Source of the DNA: Lacticaseibacillus brantae DSM 23927
Lineage (GTDB): Bacteria > Bacillota > Bacilli > Lactobacillales > Lactobacillaceae
Length of the DNA stretch: 64,000 nucleotides
Assembly: GCF_001436115.1 (NCBI RefSeq)
Contig: NZ_AYZQ01000001.1
Span: 496,001-560,000 of the forward strand
Reading direction: 5' to 3'
Below the pieces are notes generated by a model. The model was not told the DNA's origin. It saw only the letters and a list, made by a program, of their open reading frames with translations, and made no database searches. A program made the position numbers and the translations under genes. Below are positions 56,932 through 64,000 of this stretch, piece by piece. Within the stretch, counting starts at the first letter, position 1. Each line of letters starts with the position of its first letter.

Positions 56932-57222
56932 TTATTCAGCTTTAGCGGCTGGATATACGGAAACCTTCTTCTTATCGCGACCGAACCGTTCAAACTTAAC
57001 GATCCCATCAGCAGTAGCAAACAAGGTATCATCACCACCACGGCCAACGTTTTCACCTGGGTGAATCTTTGTTCCGCGTTGACGGTAAAGAATATTACCA
57101 GCGACAACAAATTGACCATCGGCACGCTTGCTTCCCAAACGACGACCAGCAGAGTTACGGCCGTTAGAGGTTGAACCGCCCCCCTTATGGTGAGAGAAGA
57201 ATTGTAAATTCATCATTAACAT
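56932..57222 (-). CDS. rpmA: 50S ribosomal protein L27 with cleavable N-terminus
   Basis: A 96-residue L27: [22 protein letters not shown], where the nine residues before SHHKGG form the Firmicutes-type N-terminal extension removed by the Prp protease, exposing the peptidyl-transferase-proximal tail. Then [13 protein letters not shown] and [20 protein letters not shown] 57222 follows GGAGG. Confidence 0.97.
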   Translation of the reverse strand: MLMMNLQFFSHHKGGGSTSNGRNSAGRRLGSKRADGQFVVAGNILYRQRGTKIHPGENVGRGGDDTLFATADGIVKFERFGRDKKKVSVYPAAKAE

Positions 57223-57251
57223 ATTCGTACACCTCCGAAACAGTGAGTTTT

Positions 57252-57593
57252 TTATTTTTGCCTAGTTTCAAGTGAGAGATAATCGCCGTATTGCGCTTGG
57301 ATACTTTGCAAAGAAAGCACCATGTTCTCGAGAATAATCTGGACAATATGCATCTGCTCGCCAGTCAGTTCCTGATCAACAGTCATCTGTAAATGACCAC
57401 CGTTGACTTCATCAGCATCGACGGTCGGTTCAAAGCCTGCGAGGGCTTCAATCCCATTAACGGCACCGATTGAAACAGCTGACACCGCCGCACACACGAT
57501 ATCCTTACCGTAATCACCAGAATCGGCATGGCCGGTTAAGGTGAAACGGTCGATATTCCCTTGTTCATCACGTTCAATAACAGACTTAATCAT
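57252..57593 (-). CDS. prp: Ribosomal-processing cysteine protease Prp
   Basis: Cleaves the L27 extension. 113 residues with the catalytic pair His22 (in [12 protein letters not shown]) and Cys34 (in [12 protein letters not shown]), exactly the family spacing. It lies between rplU and rpmA, its conserved position next to its substrate. GAAGGG before ATG 57593. Confidence 0.96.
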   Translation of the reverse strand: MIKSVIERDEQGNIDRFTLTGHADSGDYGKDIVCAAVSAVSIGAVNGIEALAGFEPTVDADEVNGGHLQMTVDQELTGEQMHIVQIILENMVLSLQSIQAQYGDYLSLETRQK

Positions 57594-57604
57594 CTTTACC
57601 CTTC

Positions 57605-57916
57605 TTAGGCGTTGATTGCGTCAATAACAACCTTTGTATATGGTTGGCGGTGACCCTTCTTTTGATGGCTGTGCTTCTTAGGCTTGTACTTGTAGGTAAC
57701 AACCTTCTTTTCGCGCCCTTGCTTTTCAACCGTCCCAGTAACCGTTGCGCCATCAATGGTTGGTGTGCCAATCTTGGCATCGCCTTCACCACCGACGAGG
57801 ATTACTTGATCAAAAGTAACTTTTTGGCCAGCTTCAATTTCAAGCTTTTCAACGTAAAGTGCTTCGCCTACTTCAGCTTTGTATTGCTTACCGCCTGTCT
57901 TAATAATTGCGTACAT
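57605..57916 (-). CDS. rplU: 50S ribosomal protein L21
   Basis: A 103-residue large-subunit protein: [20 protein letters not shown] and [17 protein letters not shown] are family hallmarks. The in-frame GTG three codons upstream is part of GGAGGTG; ATG 57916 is used. Confidence 0.97.
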   Translation of the reverse strand: MYAIIKTGGKQYKAEVGEALYVEKLEIEAGQKVTFDQVILVGGEGDAKIGTPTIDGATVTGTVEKQGREKKVVTYKYKPKKHSHQKKGHRQPYTKVVIDAINA

Positions 57917-57929
57917 CTTGTGCACCTCC

Positions 57930-58028
57930 TATGCCCTAAGGCTTAATCCCCTGAGTACTCGCCAAATTAGGTGCTATGCTTTAAAACCTAATGATGAGCG
58001 GTTGCAGTCGTGGGGTGACAAATACAAC
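57930..58028 (-). ncRNA. Probable L21 leader with alternative hairpins
   Basis: Minus strand leader of rplU. The segment ACCTAAT (57966-57972) can pair with upstream ATTAGGT (57986-57992) or, through CCTAA plus GGC/GCC, with downstream TTAGG (57935-57939) beside the ribosome binding site. These pairings are mutually exclusive. Upstream GCAACCGCTCAT also fits my memory of the Firmicutes L21 leader. Assignment by position and motif, not by covariance search. Confidence 0.6.
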
Positions 58029-58034
58029 GAAATG

Positions 58035-58063
58035 AGTATATCAATTCTTGGCGTCCTTGGCAA
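58035..58063 (-). promoter_or_regulatory. Promoter of rplU-prp-rpmA
   Basis: Minus strand TTGCCA (58058-58063), 17-base spacer, TATACT (58035-58040), starting just after the tetR stop. Confidence 0.8.
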
Positions 58064-58064
58064 G

Positions 58065-58673
58065 CTATTCGCCAATAAAAAAGCCATTCAGACTTTCGGC
58101 ACCCGGAATATGCAACATACTGATTTCTTTAAACAACTGGGCAAGTGCCATTGGTGACTCTGGATCTTCTAAAATCGCCCAGCGCCACGCGAAATCGATG
58201 AAATTGGTACTCAAGAACCGGGTTAACATCTCCAGTGGCAAGTGATTAATGATGTCTGGGATTGCGTTAATTCTCGTGAATTCGTTGATATACCCCATCA
58301 AGAGTTGCTTGAACCCGGCCAAGAAGCCTTCACGGTCAACGTTGATTAACGCGAGCAGGTCCAAGCGGTGCTGACTCAAATAAAAGAATGCGCGCTGCAA
58401 ATTAAAGACCGGATAGTCAGCATACTGATCTGAATAAGTGTAAGTGACACACGCTTCAAAGAGACCTTTGGAGGCCGTTTCGATGGCAGCGTCCAAAAAC
58501 GTCGCTTTATCAGGATAGTGCAGATAGAAAGTACTCCGTGTCACACCTGCCGTTTGGGCAATCAAAGCAACTGTCAATTGATCAAAATCATGGGTTTGAT
58601 TCAAAAGCGCGAGTAACGCCTGATAGAGTTGTCCGCGCGTCTTTAGCGTTCGGCGATCTGTTTCAGTAGCCAA
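58065..58673 (-). CDS. TetR/AcrR family transcriptional regulator
   Basis: A 202-residue one-component repressor. The N-terminal helix-turn-helix reads TRGQLYQALLALLNQTHDFDQLTVALIAQTAGVTRSTFYLHYPDKATFLDAAI, typical of TetR; the C-terminal ligand/dimer domain is unlike any subfamily I can name. Start is TTG 58673 eight bases after GGAGG. Divergent from a small membrane protein gene, the likely target. Confidence 0.92.
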   Translation of the reverse strand: MATETDRRTLKTRGQLYQALLALLNQTHDFDQLTVALIAQTAGVTRSTFYLHYPDKATFLDAAIETASKGLFEACVTYTYSDQYADYPVFNLQRAFFYLSQHRLDLLALINVDREGFLAGFKQLLMGYINEFTRINAIPDIINHLPLEMLTRFLSTNFIDFAWRWAILEDPESPMALAQLFKEISMLHIPGAESLNGFFIGE

Positions 58674-58699
58674 AAAAATGCCTCCTGCTCCTTGGTTGC

Positions 58700-58728
58700 T
58701 TGTTGACCACCGGTTCTTCGTTTATACT
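58700..58728 (+). promoter_or_regulatory. Promoter of the small membrane protein gene
   Basis: TTGTTG (58700-58705), 17-base spacer, TATACT (58723-58728). It predicts a transcript starting only about 5 bases before the GTG start. Confidence 0.55.
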
Positions 58729-58739
58729 TTCGCCAGGAG

Positions 58740-58979
58740 GTGTTTGCAACGTTACTTGCTAGTTTAATGGTCTTAATTCTCAGTGCTGGGTTGTTATTTG
58801 TCACCACAACCCAGATTAATCATCCGCTGAATTTGGTCGTCGATGTGGTTATTATCCTTGGACTGACCCTTATCAGTAGTCATTTCTTTGGGTTAATCAG
58901 CTGGTTTACCATCTGCTACTTCATTGTGATGATTCTCGTCGTCACCGGCCTCTATTTCTGGCGGGCGCGCACAGTTTAA
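58740..58979 (+). CDS. Small hydrophobic membrane protein next to tetR
   Basis: A 79-residue protein almost entirely membrane-spanning, with about three hydrophobic helices and a short RARTV tail. No family recognised. The only start at this end is GTG 58740, whose G belongs to AGGAGGTG, so there is no room for a normal ribosome binding site; the next in-frame start, ATG 58767, is too far from AGGAGG. Either translation is leaderless from the GTG, given the promoter position, or the protein starts at ATG 58767 with 70 residues. Likely regulated by the divergent TetR. Confidence 0.65.
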   Translation: MFATLLASLMVLILSAGLLFVTTTQINHPLNLVVDVVIILGLTLISSHFFGLISWFTICYFIVMILVVTGLYFWRARTV

Positions 58980-59006
58980 CTTAGGGCAATCATCTTGGAA
59001 TCATTT

Positions 59007-59042
59007 GAGCCTTTGACAATGATGTCAAAGGCTCTTTTTTTT
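59007..59042 (+). terminator. Terminator after the small membrane protein
   Basis: GAGCCTTTGACA-ATGA-TGTCAAAGGCTC, 12-bp perfect stem followed by a run of T. Confidence 0.93.
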
Positions 59043-59069
59043 GCCGCTGTTTCAACCGCTGAAACCTAT

Positions 59070-59324
59070 TTAGTTAGCTTGGCGTTTCGTAGCTTGAAAT
59101 TCATACCGGACCACATCGCGGAAATTATATTCGCGACCGTCAGCGGCTGTAAGACTGCCGCGTTTGTCGCGAAGTTGCTGCAATAAGGTATCGTGGTTCT
59201 TCATATTGTCTTCAGTGACATCGACTGGTAATTCAAAGGTTGTGCCATCAGTAAAGGTAATGTAGAAGTATTCGAAAGTTTGTTTCTTGGCCTTAAGCAT
59301 TTGTTTCATCGTTTTTTTCTTCAT
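59070..59324 (-). CDS. Small hypothetical protein downstream of tRNA-Arg
   Basis: An 84-residue basic soluble protein: Lys-rich start (MKKKTMKQMLKAKKQTF), a beta segment FYITFTDGTTFELPVDV, and a C-terminal GREYNFRDVVRYEFQATKR. Family not recognised. GTG 59333 lies inside an AGGTGATTATA stretch; ATG 59324 is preferred, with GGAG/AGGTG upstream. No promoter is evident after the tRNA, so it may be read from the tRNA-Arg promoter. Confidence 0.72.
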   Translation of the reverse strand: MKKKTMKQMLKAKKQTFEYFYITFTDGTTFELPVDVTEDNMKNHDTLLQQLRDKRGSLTAADGREYNFRDVVRYEFQATKRQAN

Positions 59325-59386
59325 TATAATCACCTATCTCCTATATTTGGCGCACTGTCATCCAACTAGCGCAGCGCGGCAGAAAA

Positions 59387-59460
59387 TGCTGCAGATGGGA
59401 TTCGAACCCATGACCGATGGTTTAGAAGACCATTGCTCTATCCAACTGAGCTACTGCAAC
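59387..59460 (-). tRNA. tRNA-Arg(UCU)
   Basis: Cloverleaf on the minus strand: acceptor GTTGCAG/CTGCAGC, D arm GCTC/GAGC, anticodon arm ATGGT/ACCAT with loop CTTCTAA (anticodon TCT at 59424-59426), T arm ATGGG/CCCAT with TTCGAAT loop. Discriminator A. CCA is not encoded; the next bases are TTTT. Reads AGA/AGG codons. Confidence 0.95.
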
Positions 59461-59475
59461 GATTAGAACTATTTT

Positions 59476-59505
59476 AGTATAGGTAACACGCTAGTTACCT
59501 GTCAA
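59476..59505 (-). promoter_or_regulatory. tRNA-Arg promoter containing a palindrome
   Basis: Minus strand TTGACA (59500-59505), 18-base spacer, TATACT (59476-59481); consensus -35. The spacer region holds AGGTAACACGCTAGTTACCT (59481-59500), a perfect 7-bp inverted repeat. Confidence 0.8.
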
Positions 59506-59522
59506 TGCTAATTACGCAATGG

Positions 59523-59591
59523 TATACTATGGTCCTTGGCAGGGGCAAGGGGTCTCAGACAAAACTAATCATTTGTCTGGGGCCCCTTTTT
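59523..59591 (+). other. Extended -10 plus hairpin: possible short transcript or terminator
   Basis: Plus strand TGG-TATACT (TATACT at 59523-59528), then a 15-bp stem GGGGTCTCAGACAAA...TTTGTCTGGGGCCCC with two GU pairs, followed by TTTTT (59549-59591). No coding sequence lies between. Either a terminator from an unseen transcript or a short RNA of about 55 bases. Confidence 0.5.
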
Positions 59592-59619
59592 CGTCTGGTC
59601 GCATCAATCAGGAAAGTGC

Positions 59620-59648
59620 TTGCAACTCCTGGGCGATGTCAGTACACT
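59620..59648 (+). promoter_or_regulatory. Promoter of pepX
   Basis: TTGCAA (59620-59625), 17-base spacer, TACACT (59643-59648). Confidence 0.7.
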
Positions 59649-59683
59649 AAATTTAATCATATTTTAAGAATAGAGGCATTGTG

Positions 59684-62065
59684 ATGAAATTGAATCAGTT
59701 TGCGCGCTTAGACCCCGATTTAGCGACAAAGCGTCAGGAATTAGCTAAGATTGGCCTGCTCAATTCGACCATTCAAGAGCTTAATCGTTGTATTCAAATC
59801 GTCTATCCAAAGCTTTTCCCTGAAGCTTACTCAAAAACAGCTAAACATGAAGCAATGGCGGCGATTGCCGTCACCGCAGACCAAGACTTAGCCTCTTGGT
59901 TGGCAACAAACCCGACGCACATTTCCCGATCTGCTTTTTACACAGCGGCTCTCCAACTTTTGGGGTTTGAAGCCGGCACCGATTTTGATTTAGACGCTCC
60001 GCAGAAATTTATGGATGAAACTAAATTACCTTATGTAGCGGCCGACATTCAGACCACAGAAGATTTCGTCAACGCAATTTATTTACTTTTAACTACTAGA
60101 ACCCCTCATCTCGTCAACTATCTTGACGATTTGGCTAACCGTGGCTTCTTTAAGCAATTCCATAAAAATCCGGGCTTCGTCATTTTTAATGGTAAGGTCC
60201 AACAAACCTTTAATCCTGATGAAGTCTTACGCGAAGTTGTGTGGATTGAATCTGACCTAGACTCTGATCACGATGGCAAAAAAGATTTATTAGAAGCAAC
60301 CATTTTCAGACCTGCTGCCACCGGGGTTGGACTCAAAGTCCCTACTCTTTTCACGGCTAATCCTTATTTCCATGGAACCAATGATAAGCCAGATCTTACC
60401 CACGAAGCCGAGAATGTTCTTAAGGTTAAGACCACCAGCCATTCCAAGGCTGACGTGAGCTATACACCAGCGGCATCGGAGAACCTAACTGGTCAGACCA
60501 TCACTGGTTCATCCCAGACAGTTGAGGTCTACGGCGCAGAAAATGGCATCTATAGCTTGAATGATTACTTCTTGGCGCGAGGGTTTGCTGTCGTCTATTC
60601 TGGCGGGATTGGCACTCGCGGTTCTGATGGTTTTCGGAGCACAGGTGGCGCGGATGAAACCGCCTCTGCCGTGGCCGTAATTGAATGGCTGACTGGCGCG
60701 CGTCAGGCCTTTACGAATCGGACCGATGGCATCACGATTGATGCTTGGTGGTCCAATGGTAATGTCGCCATGACTGGCAAATCGTATTTGGGCACCTTGG
60801 CCATCGCGGCTGCCACCAGCGGCGTGAAGGGCCTCAAGACGATTATCTCCGAAGCTGCCATCTCCAGTTGGTATGACTATTACCGTGAAAATGGGCTGGT
60901 TGTTGCTCCTGGTGGTTTTCAAGGTGAAGATGCTGATGTCCTGGCCGAAGAGACTTTTTCTAGACAAAAGCAAGGCGGCGACTATTTGAAGGTACAAGCC
61001 GCCTGGAAAACCCATTTAGCTGCCATTACTCGCGACCAAGATCGCGAAACCGGCGACTATTCCGCCTGGTGGGACGAACGCAATTATCGCAACAATTTAG
61101 CCAACATCACGGCTGACATTGTCAGCGTTCATGGCTTAAATGACTGGAATGTCAAACCAAAGAATGTGATTAAATTCTGGGAGGGCATTCAAGACCTGCC
61201 GGTGGCTAAGAAGTTGTTCCTGCATCAAGGTCAACATGTCTATTTGAACAACATTCTCTCATTAGATTTCACCGATATGATGAACCTGTGGCTCAGTCAC
61301 GAATTGCTCGGTGTCGATAACCATGCAGATACCGTGTTGCCCGATGTCACCATTCAAGACAATCTGAAAGCTGAAACCTGGGACACAGTCGCAAACTTTG
61401 GGGAACTTAATCCCGACGTGACCGTTGTCAAAACACCGCTGGTGGCATTCGACCGGCCTAGTGATAGTTTTGTCGATGGTGCCAAGGCCACATATGTGAA
61501 AGCCGCTGACACTCCCGCCACTTTTGAGCGCGCGATTATCCAACCGAAGAGCGAGTATGCCAATGACCGATTAGTGCTGACGTTACCCCAATTGACCCAT
61601 GACTTAATTCTTGAAGGTACGCCAAGCATCGATTTACGTTTGAGTATCGATCAACCGACAGGCATCTTAAGCGTCCGGTTAGTTGATCTCGGCCCAGCGA
61701 CCCGGTTTACTGAAACACCGGCGATTGTCGCCGGTAAAGGCTATCAGTTGGCTTACGATTACAAAACCGATAATATTTTAGAGTTTAAACCGGCGGCTAA
61801 ACCAACAGCTGTTAAGCTCATTTCCTTTGGCCATATCAATCTCCAAAACCAAGCCAATAGTTACACAAGTGCTACAATAATTCCCGATGAACCATTCACG
61901 ATTCATCTCGACTTGCAGCCTACTCATTACCACATTCCGGCTGGTCGCCAACTGGGGCTGATTATCCACGGGGCGGATATGGCGCAAACCATCCAACCAG
62001 ATCAGGCCGTCGCTTTCCATTTCGATTGGCAGCAAAGTCAAATTACGCTACCACAATATAAGTAG
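59684..62065 (+). CDS. pepX: Xaa-Pro dipeptidyl-peptidase PepX
   Basis: Serine peptidase (S15) releasing X-Pro dipeptides, important for casein and proline-rich peptide use. 793 residues: N-terminal helical domain (MKLNQFARLDPDL), catalytic alpha/beta-hydrolase domain with nucleophile Ser in MTGKSYLGTLAI, acid/His region VSVHGLNDWNV and FLHQGQHVYLNN, then a C-terminal jelly-roll. GTG 59681 precedes ATG 59684 in frame; ATG matches the family. Complements Opp uptake and PepP in peptide degradation. Confidence 0.97.
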   Translation: MKLNQFARLDPDLATKRQELAKIGLLNSTIQELNRCIQIVYPKLFPEAYSKTAKHEAMAAIAVTADQDLASWLATNPTHISRSAFYTAALQLLGFEAGTDFDLDAPQKFMDETKLPYVAADIQTTEDFVNAIYLLLTTRTPHLVNYLDDLANRGFFKQFHKNPGFVIFNGKVQQTFNPDEVLREVVWIESDLDSDHDGKKDLLEATIFRPAATGVGLKVPTLFTANPYFHGTNDKPDLTHEAENVLKVKTTSHSKADVSYTPAASENLTGQTITGSSQTVEVYGAENGIYSLNDYFLARGFAVVYSGGIGTRGSDGFRSTGGADETASAVAVIEWLTGARQAFTNRTDGITIDAWWSNGNVAMTGKSYLGTLAIAAATSGVKGLKTIISEAAISSWYDYYRENGLVVAPGGFQGEDADVLAEETFSRQKQGGDYLKVQAAWKTHLAAITRDQDRETGDYSAWWDERNYRNNLANITADIVSVHGLNDWNVKPKNVIKFWEGIQDLPVAKKLFLHQGQHVYLNNILSLDFTDMMNLWLSHELLGVDNHADTVLPDVTIQDNLKAETWDTVANFGELNPDVTVVKTPLVAFDRPSDSFVDGAKATYVKAADTPATFERAIIQPKSEYANDRLVLTLPQLTHDLILEGTPSIDLRLSIDQPTGILSVRLVDLGPATRFTETPAIVAGKGYQLAYDYKTDNILEFKPAAKPTAVKLISFGHINLQNQANSYTSATIIPDEPFTIHLDLQPTHYHIPAGRQLGLIIHGADMAQTIQPDQAVAFHFDWQQSQITLPQYK

Positions 62066-62102
62066 CGGGAACAAAGAAAATTATGATATCGAGGTGTGTA
62101 CG

Positions 62103-62240
62103 ATGACTAAATCTCCGATTAAACGTATCATTGCATTAATCGCGTTGATTATTGCCGTTGTTGTCTTCTTCATGGGTTACGACAAAACGACAGTCTTATT
62201 CTTAATCATTTCTGCATTTGTCGCGTTCGCCCTCAAATAG
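62103..62240 (+). CDS. 45-residue membrane peptide downstream of pepX
   Basis: ATG 62103 preceded by GAGGTG at the correct distance opens a 45-residue peptide: MTKSPIKRIIALIALIIAVV, then VFFMGYDKTTVLFLIISAFVAFALK, ending at TAG 62240. Positively charged N-terminus, two hydrophobic helices separated by GYDKT. It begins 37 bases after pepX and is followed by a strong terminator, so it is probably in the pepX transcript. Function unknown; small two-helix proteins of this type are common in lactobacilli. Confidence 0.75.
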   Translation: MTKSPIKRIIALIALIIAVVVFFMGYDKTTVLFLIISAFVAFALK

Positions 62241-62247
62241 TCAGACA

Positions 62248-62295
62248 AACAGCGGCCCCAACAAACAAATCGTTTGTGGCACCGCTGTTTTTTTT
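62248..62295 (+). terminator. Terminator of the pepX unit
   Basis: AACAGCGG...CCGCTGTT with an inner CCAACAAAC/GTTTGTGG stem, followed by eight T. Confidence 0.93.
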
Positions 62296-62315
62296 AAGCC
62301 TTAAGGAGGCACTAT

Positions 62316-63149
62316 ATGGCAAATCCTGCAGTTAACACAATTCTAGCGCACATGTTACACGATGAGACCAGTGACATTCAGGCCGTCCAAACGACTCATC
62401 GCTTGGCCCTGATTGACGCCTGGCAGATTCAACCGGGCGAACACATTCTTGAAATTGGGTCCGGCCAAGGCGATATGCTCGCAGCCTTAGCCTATGCGGT
62501 CGGCCCCACTGGGCAGGTCACCGGCGTCGATATCGCCAGCCGAGACTACGGCGCACCTTACACAATCGGTCAAGCCATTGATGCCTTACTGGCCACTGAC
62601 TACGGCCCACGGTTGCGGGTCTATTTTAATCGCGATATCAGCCAAGGGACAGACTTTTTGAATGAGACTCACTTTGATCGCGTGGTGTTGGCCCATTCGT
62701 TGTGGTACTTCGACTCATTGGCCCAACTCGCTGAAACACTGCGCGTCGCCAAAGCGCTCAGCTCAGAGATTCTGTTAGCCGAATGGGACCTTGAAATGAC
62801 TGCAGCGGCTCAGCAAAATCACTATATCGCCGCCAGCGTTCAGGGCCAGCTCCGTTTGTTCAGTCCGCACTCAAAAGCCAACATTCGCACGCTAATCACC
62901 AAACCTCAAGTCAACGATTTGGCCAGACAGCTGCAACTGACCGTTGCCGATCAGGGTGTAGTGGTTGATCCGGCCATGCAGGATGGCCAGTGGGAAGTCA
63001 GCTACGTTCAAAGTGCTTTTACCCCTGACAAAGTGATAAATCGGGGCGCCTCCCCTGAAATCGCGACTTTTCTCACCGATCAGGTGGCCTTAATTCATGG
63101 TCGCACCGTACCGTTAAACACCTTCTGGTTTCGACTGCAAGATCACTAA
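62316..63149 (+). CDS. Class I SAM-dependent methyltransferase
   Basis: A 277-residue Rossmann-fold methyltransferase with SAM motif I ILEIGSGQGDMLAALAYAVG (about residues 46-65), acidic motif II TGVDIA, and RVVLAHSLWYFDSLAQLAETLRV as motif IV. Substrate not deducible; the type resembles small-molecule or UbiE-like methyltransferases. TAAGGAGG six bases before ATG 62316. No separate promoter is clear after the pepX terminator. Confidence 0.85.
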   Translation: MANPAVNTILAHMLHDETSDIQAVQTTHRLALIDAWQIQPGEHILEIGSGQGDMLAALAYAVGPTGQVTGVDIASRDYGAPYTIGQAIDALLATDYGPRLRVYFNRDISQGTDFLNETHFDRVVLAHSLWYFDSLAQLAETLRVAKALSSEILLAEWDLEMTAAAQQNHYIAASVQGQLRLFSPHSKANIRTLITKPQVNDLARQLQLTVADQGVVVDPAMQDGQWEVSYVQSAFTPDKVINRGASPEIATFLTDQVALIHGRTVPLNTFWFRLQDH

Positions 63150-63187
63150 AAAAACTTGGACCGCCATCGGGCGATCCAAGTTTTTTT
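63148..63187. terminator. Bidirectional terminator between the methyltransferase gene and glnA
   Basis: AAAAAAACTTGGA...TCCAAGTTTTTTT with inner CCGCC/GGGCG; overlaps the glnA stop by two bases. Confidence 0.92.
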
Positions 63188-64000
63188 AGTAAAGTTCCAA
63201 GTATTGTTCACGTTCCCAATCAGAGACTTCTTGGCGATACGCCGCCCATTCTAAGTCCTTAGAATCCATGAAACTTTGATACAAGTGATTCCCCAACGCA
63301 CCTTTGACGACTTCATCGTTAGCCAGTGCCTTCAAGGCATTGTGTAAAGTAGATGGCAAATCTTGAATGTGATTGGCCTTGCGTTCATCGTCTTGCATGC
63401 GGTAAATATTCCGATCAACCGCTTCTTCTGGTGTGACCTGATGTTCAATCCCGTTGAGGCCAGCTTCCAAAATTGCAGCGATTGCCAGATATGGATTAGC
63501 AGTTGGGTCAACGCTCCGCAATTCTAAGCGAGTCGACAAGCCCCGAGATTGTGGCACCCGAATCAGTGGTGAGCGGTTCTTCCCCGACCAAGCCACATAG
63601 ACTGGCGCCTCAAATCCAGGCACCAATCGCTTGTATGAATTAACAGTAGGATTGTTAATCGCCGTCAACCCACGAGCATGTTGCAACAAACCACCTAAGA
63701 AATGCATCGCGGTTTCGCTCAATTGGTCTTCGCCGTTTTCATCAAAGAAAACATTCCCAGTCTCGTTGAAGAGACTCATGTTAATATGCATCCCGCTCCC
63801 GTTAATCCCATGTAAGGGCTTTGGCATAAAGGTCGCATACAAACCGTGTTTCCGCGCTACCGTCTTAACGACTAACTTAAACGTTTGAATTTGGTCCGCT
63901 GCCTTCAGGGCATCAGCGTATTTGAAATCAATTTCGTGCTGACCTGGGGCCACTTCATGGTGAGATGCTTCAACTTCAAAGCCCATTTTTTCAAGTTCTA
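63186..64000 (-). CDS. glnA: Glutamine synthetase (5' end beyond window)
   Basis: Glutamate + ammonia + ATP to glutamine. The C-terminal 271 codons are present, still open at the window edge ([22 protein letters not shown]), so about 175 N-terminal residues are missing. Visible are [25 protein letters not shown], the ATP-site [32 protein letters not shown] and [16 protein letters not shown], ending [11 protein letters not shown] with the short C-terminus of the GSI-alpha form feedback-inhibited via its C-terminal region. Convergent with the methyltransferase gene. Confidence 0.97.
   Translation of the reverse strand, partial: ELEKMGFEVEASHHEVAPGQHEIDFKYADALKAADQIQTFKLVVKTVARKHGLYATFMPKPLHGINGSGMHINMSLFNETGNVFFDENGEDQLSETAMHFLGGLLQHARGLTAINNPTVNSYKRLVPGFEAPVYVAWSGKNRSPLIRVPQSRGLSTRLELRSVDPTANPYLAIAAILEAGLNGIEHQVTPEEAVDRNIYRMQDDERKANHIQDLPSTLHNALKALANDEVVKGALGNHLYQSFMDSKDLEWAAYRQEVSDWEREQYLELY

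Noticed and set aside
59549-59591. T-box riboswitch before pepX
   Set aside because: The hairpin is followed by T5, but no T-box sequence (GGNACC), specifier loop or antiterminator is visible, and pepX has its own promoter downstream.
1-64000. CRISPR array, prophage, IS element, toxin-antitoxin or defence island
   Set aside because: No regularly spaced direct repeats, integrase, transposase, terminal repeats or defence-type domains were found; gene content is almost wholly core.

Overview
The window is a compact, chromosomal, mid-GC stretch from a low-GC Gram-positive bacterium of the family Lactobacillaceae. The evidence is gene order (rpsB-tsf-pyrH; ffh-rpsP-khpA-rimM-trmD-rplS; plsX-acpP; smc-ftsY), an opp operon in the oppDFBCA order, a PepX-type X-prolyl dipeptidyl aminopeptidase, strong AGGAGG ribosome binding sites, and an L27 protein with a cleavable N-terminus. 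The genus cannot be fixed from sequence reading alone. Base composition would fit a Lacticaseibacillus-like lineage.

Nearly everything lies on the minus strand. From high to low coordinates the minus-strand blocks are: glnA (5' cut by the window edge); tRNA-Arg(UCU) and a small unknown gene; a TetR regulator; rplU-prp-rpmA; pepP; efp-yqhY-nusB; folD-xseA-xseB-ispA-tlyA, argR and recN; gmk-rpoZ and coaBC-priA-fmt-rsmB-pppL-pknB-rsgA-rpe-thiN; asp23-fakA-recG-plsX-acpP; oppDFBCA; rnc-smc-ftsY; ylxM-ffh; rpsP-khpA, rimM-trmD; rplS; a 56-residue small protein-ynzC and yneF; a heterodimeric ABC exporter and an amino acid permease; trmN6 and a GIY-YIG gene; rpsB-tsf-pyrH (3' end cut by the window edge).

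The plus strand carries short islands: plsC, ydbST-like membrane PH proteins, a membrane protein plus DUF915-type hydrolase placed between ftsY and ylxM, rpmB, an SOS-boxed YolD-like gene, a small membrane protein divergent from tetR, pepX plus a 45-residue membrane peptide, and a SAM methyltransferase.

Functionally this is housekeeping: translation (ribosomal proteins, EF-Ts, EF-P, tRNA/rRNA modification, SRP), phospholipid synthesis (PlsC, PlsX, ACP, FakA), replication/repair (PriA, RecG, RecN, XseAB, SMC), CoA, folate and thiamine cofactors, Ser/Thr kinase-phosphatase signalling, and peptide nutrition (Opp, PepX, PepP). I found no IS, prophage, CRISPR array, toxin-antitoxin pair or defence island, and no clear undescribed multi-gene system. 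The most interesting signals are regulatory or small-gene level: a solitary YolD-like gene under a LexA box, a 56-codon gene whose only well-placed start is AUC, switch-like leaders before rplU and rpsB, tandem hairpins before recG, and a perfect palindrome inside the tRNA-Arg promoter. No gene-free interval exceeds about 300 bases.
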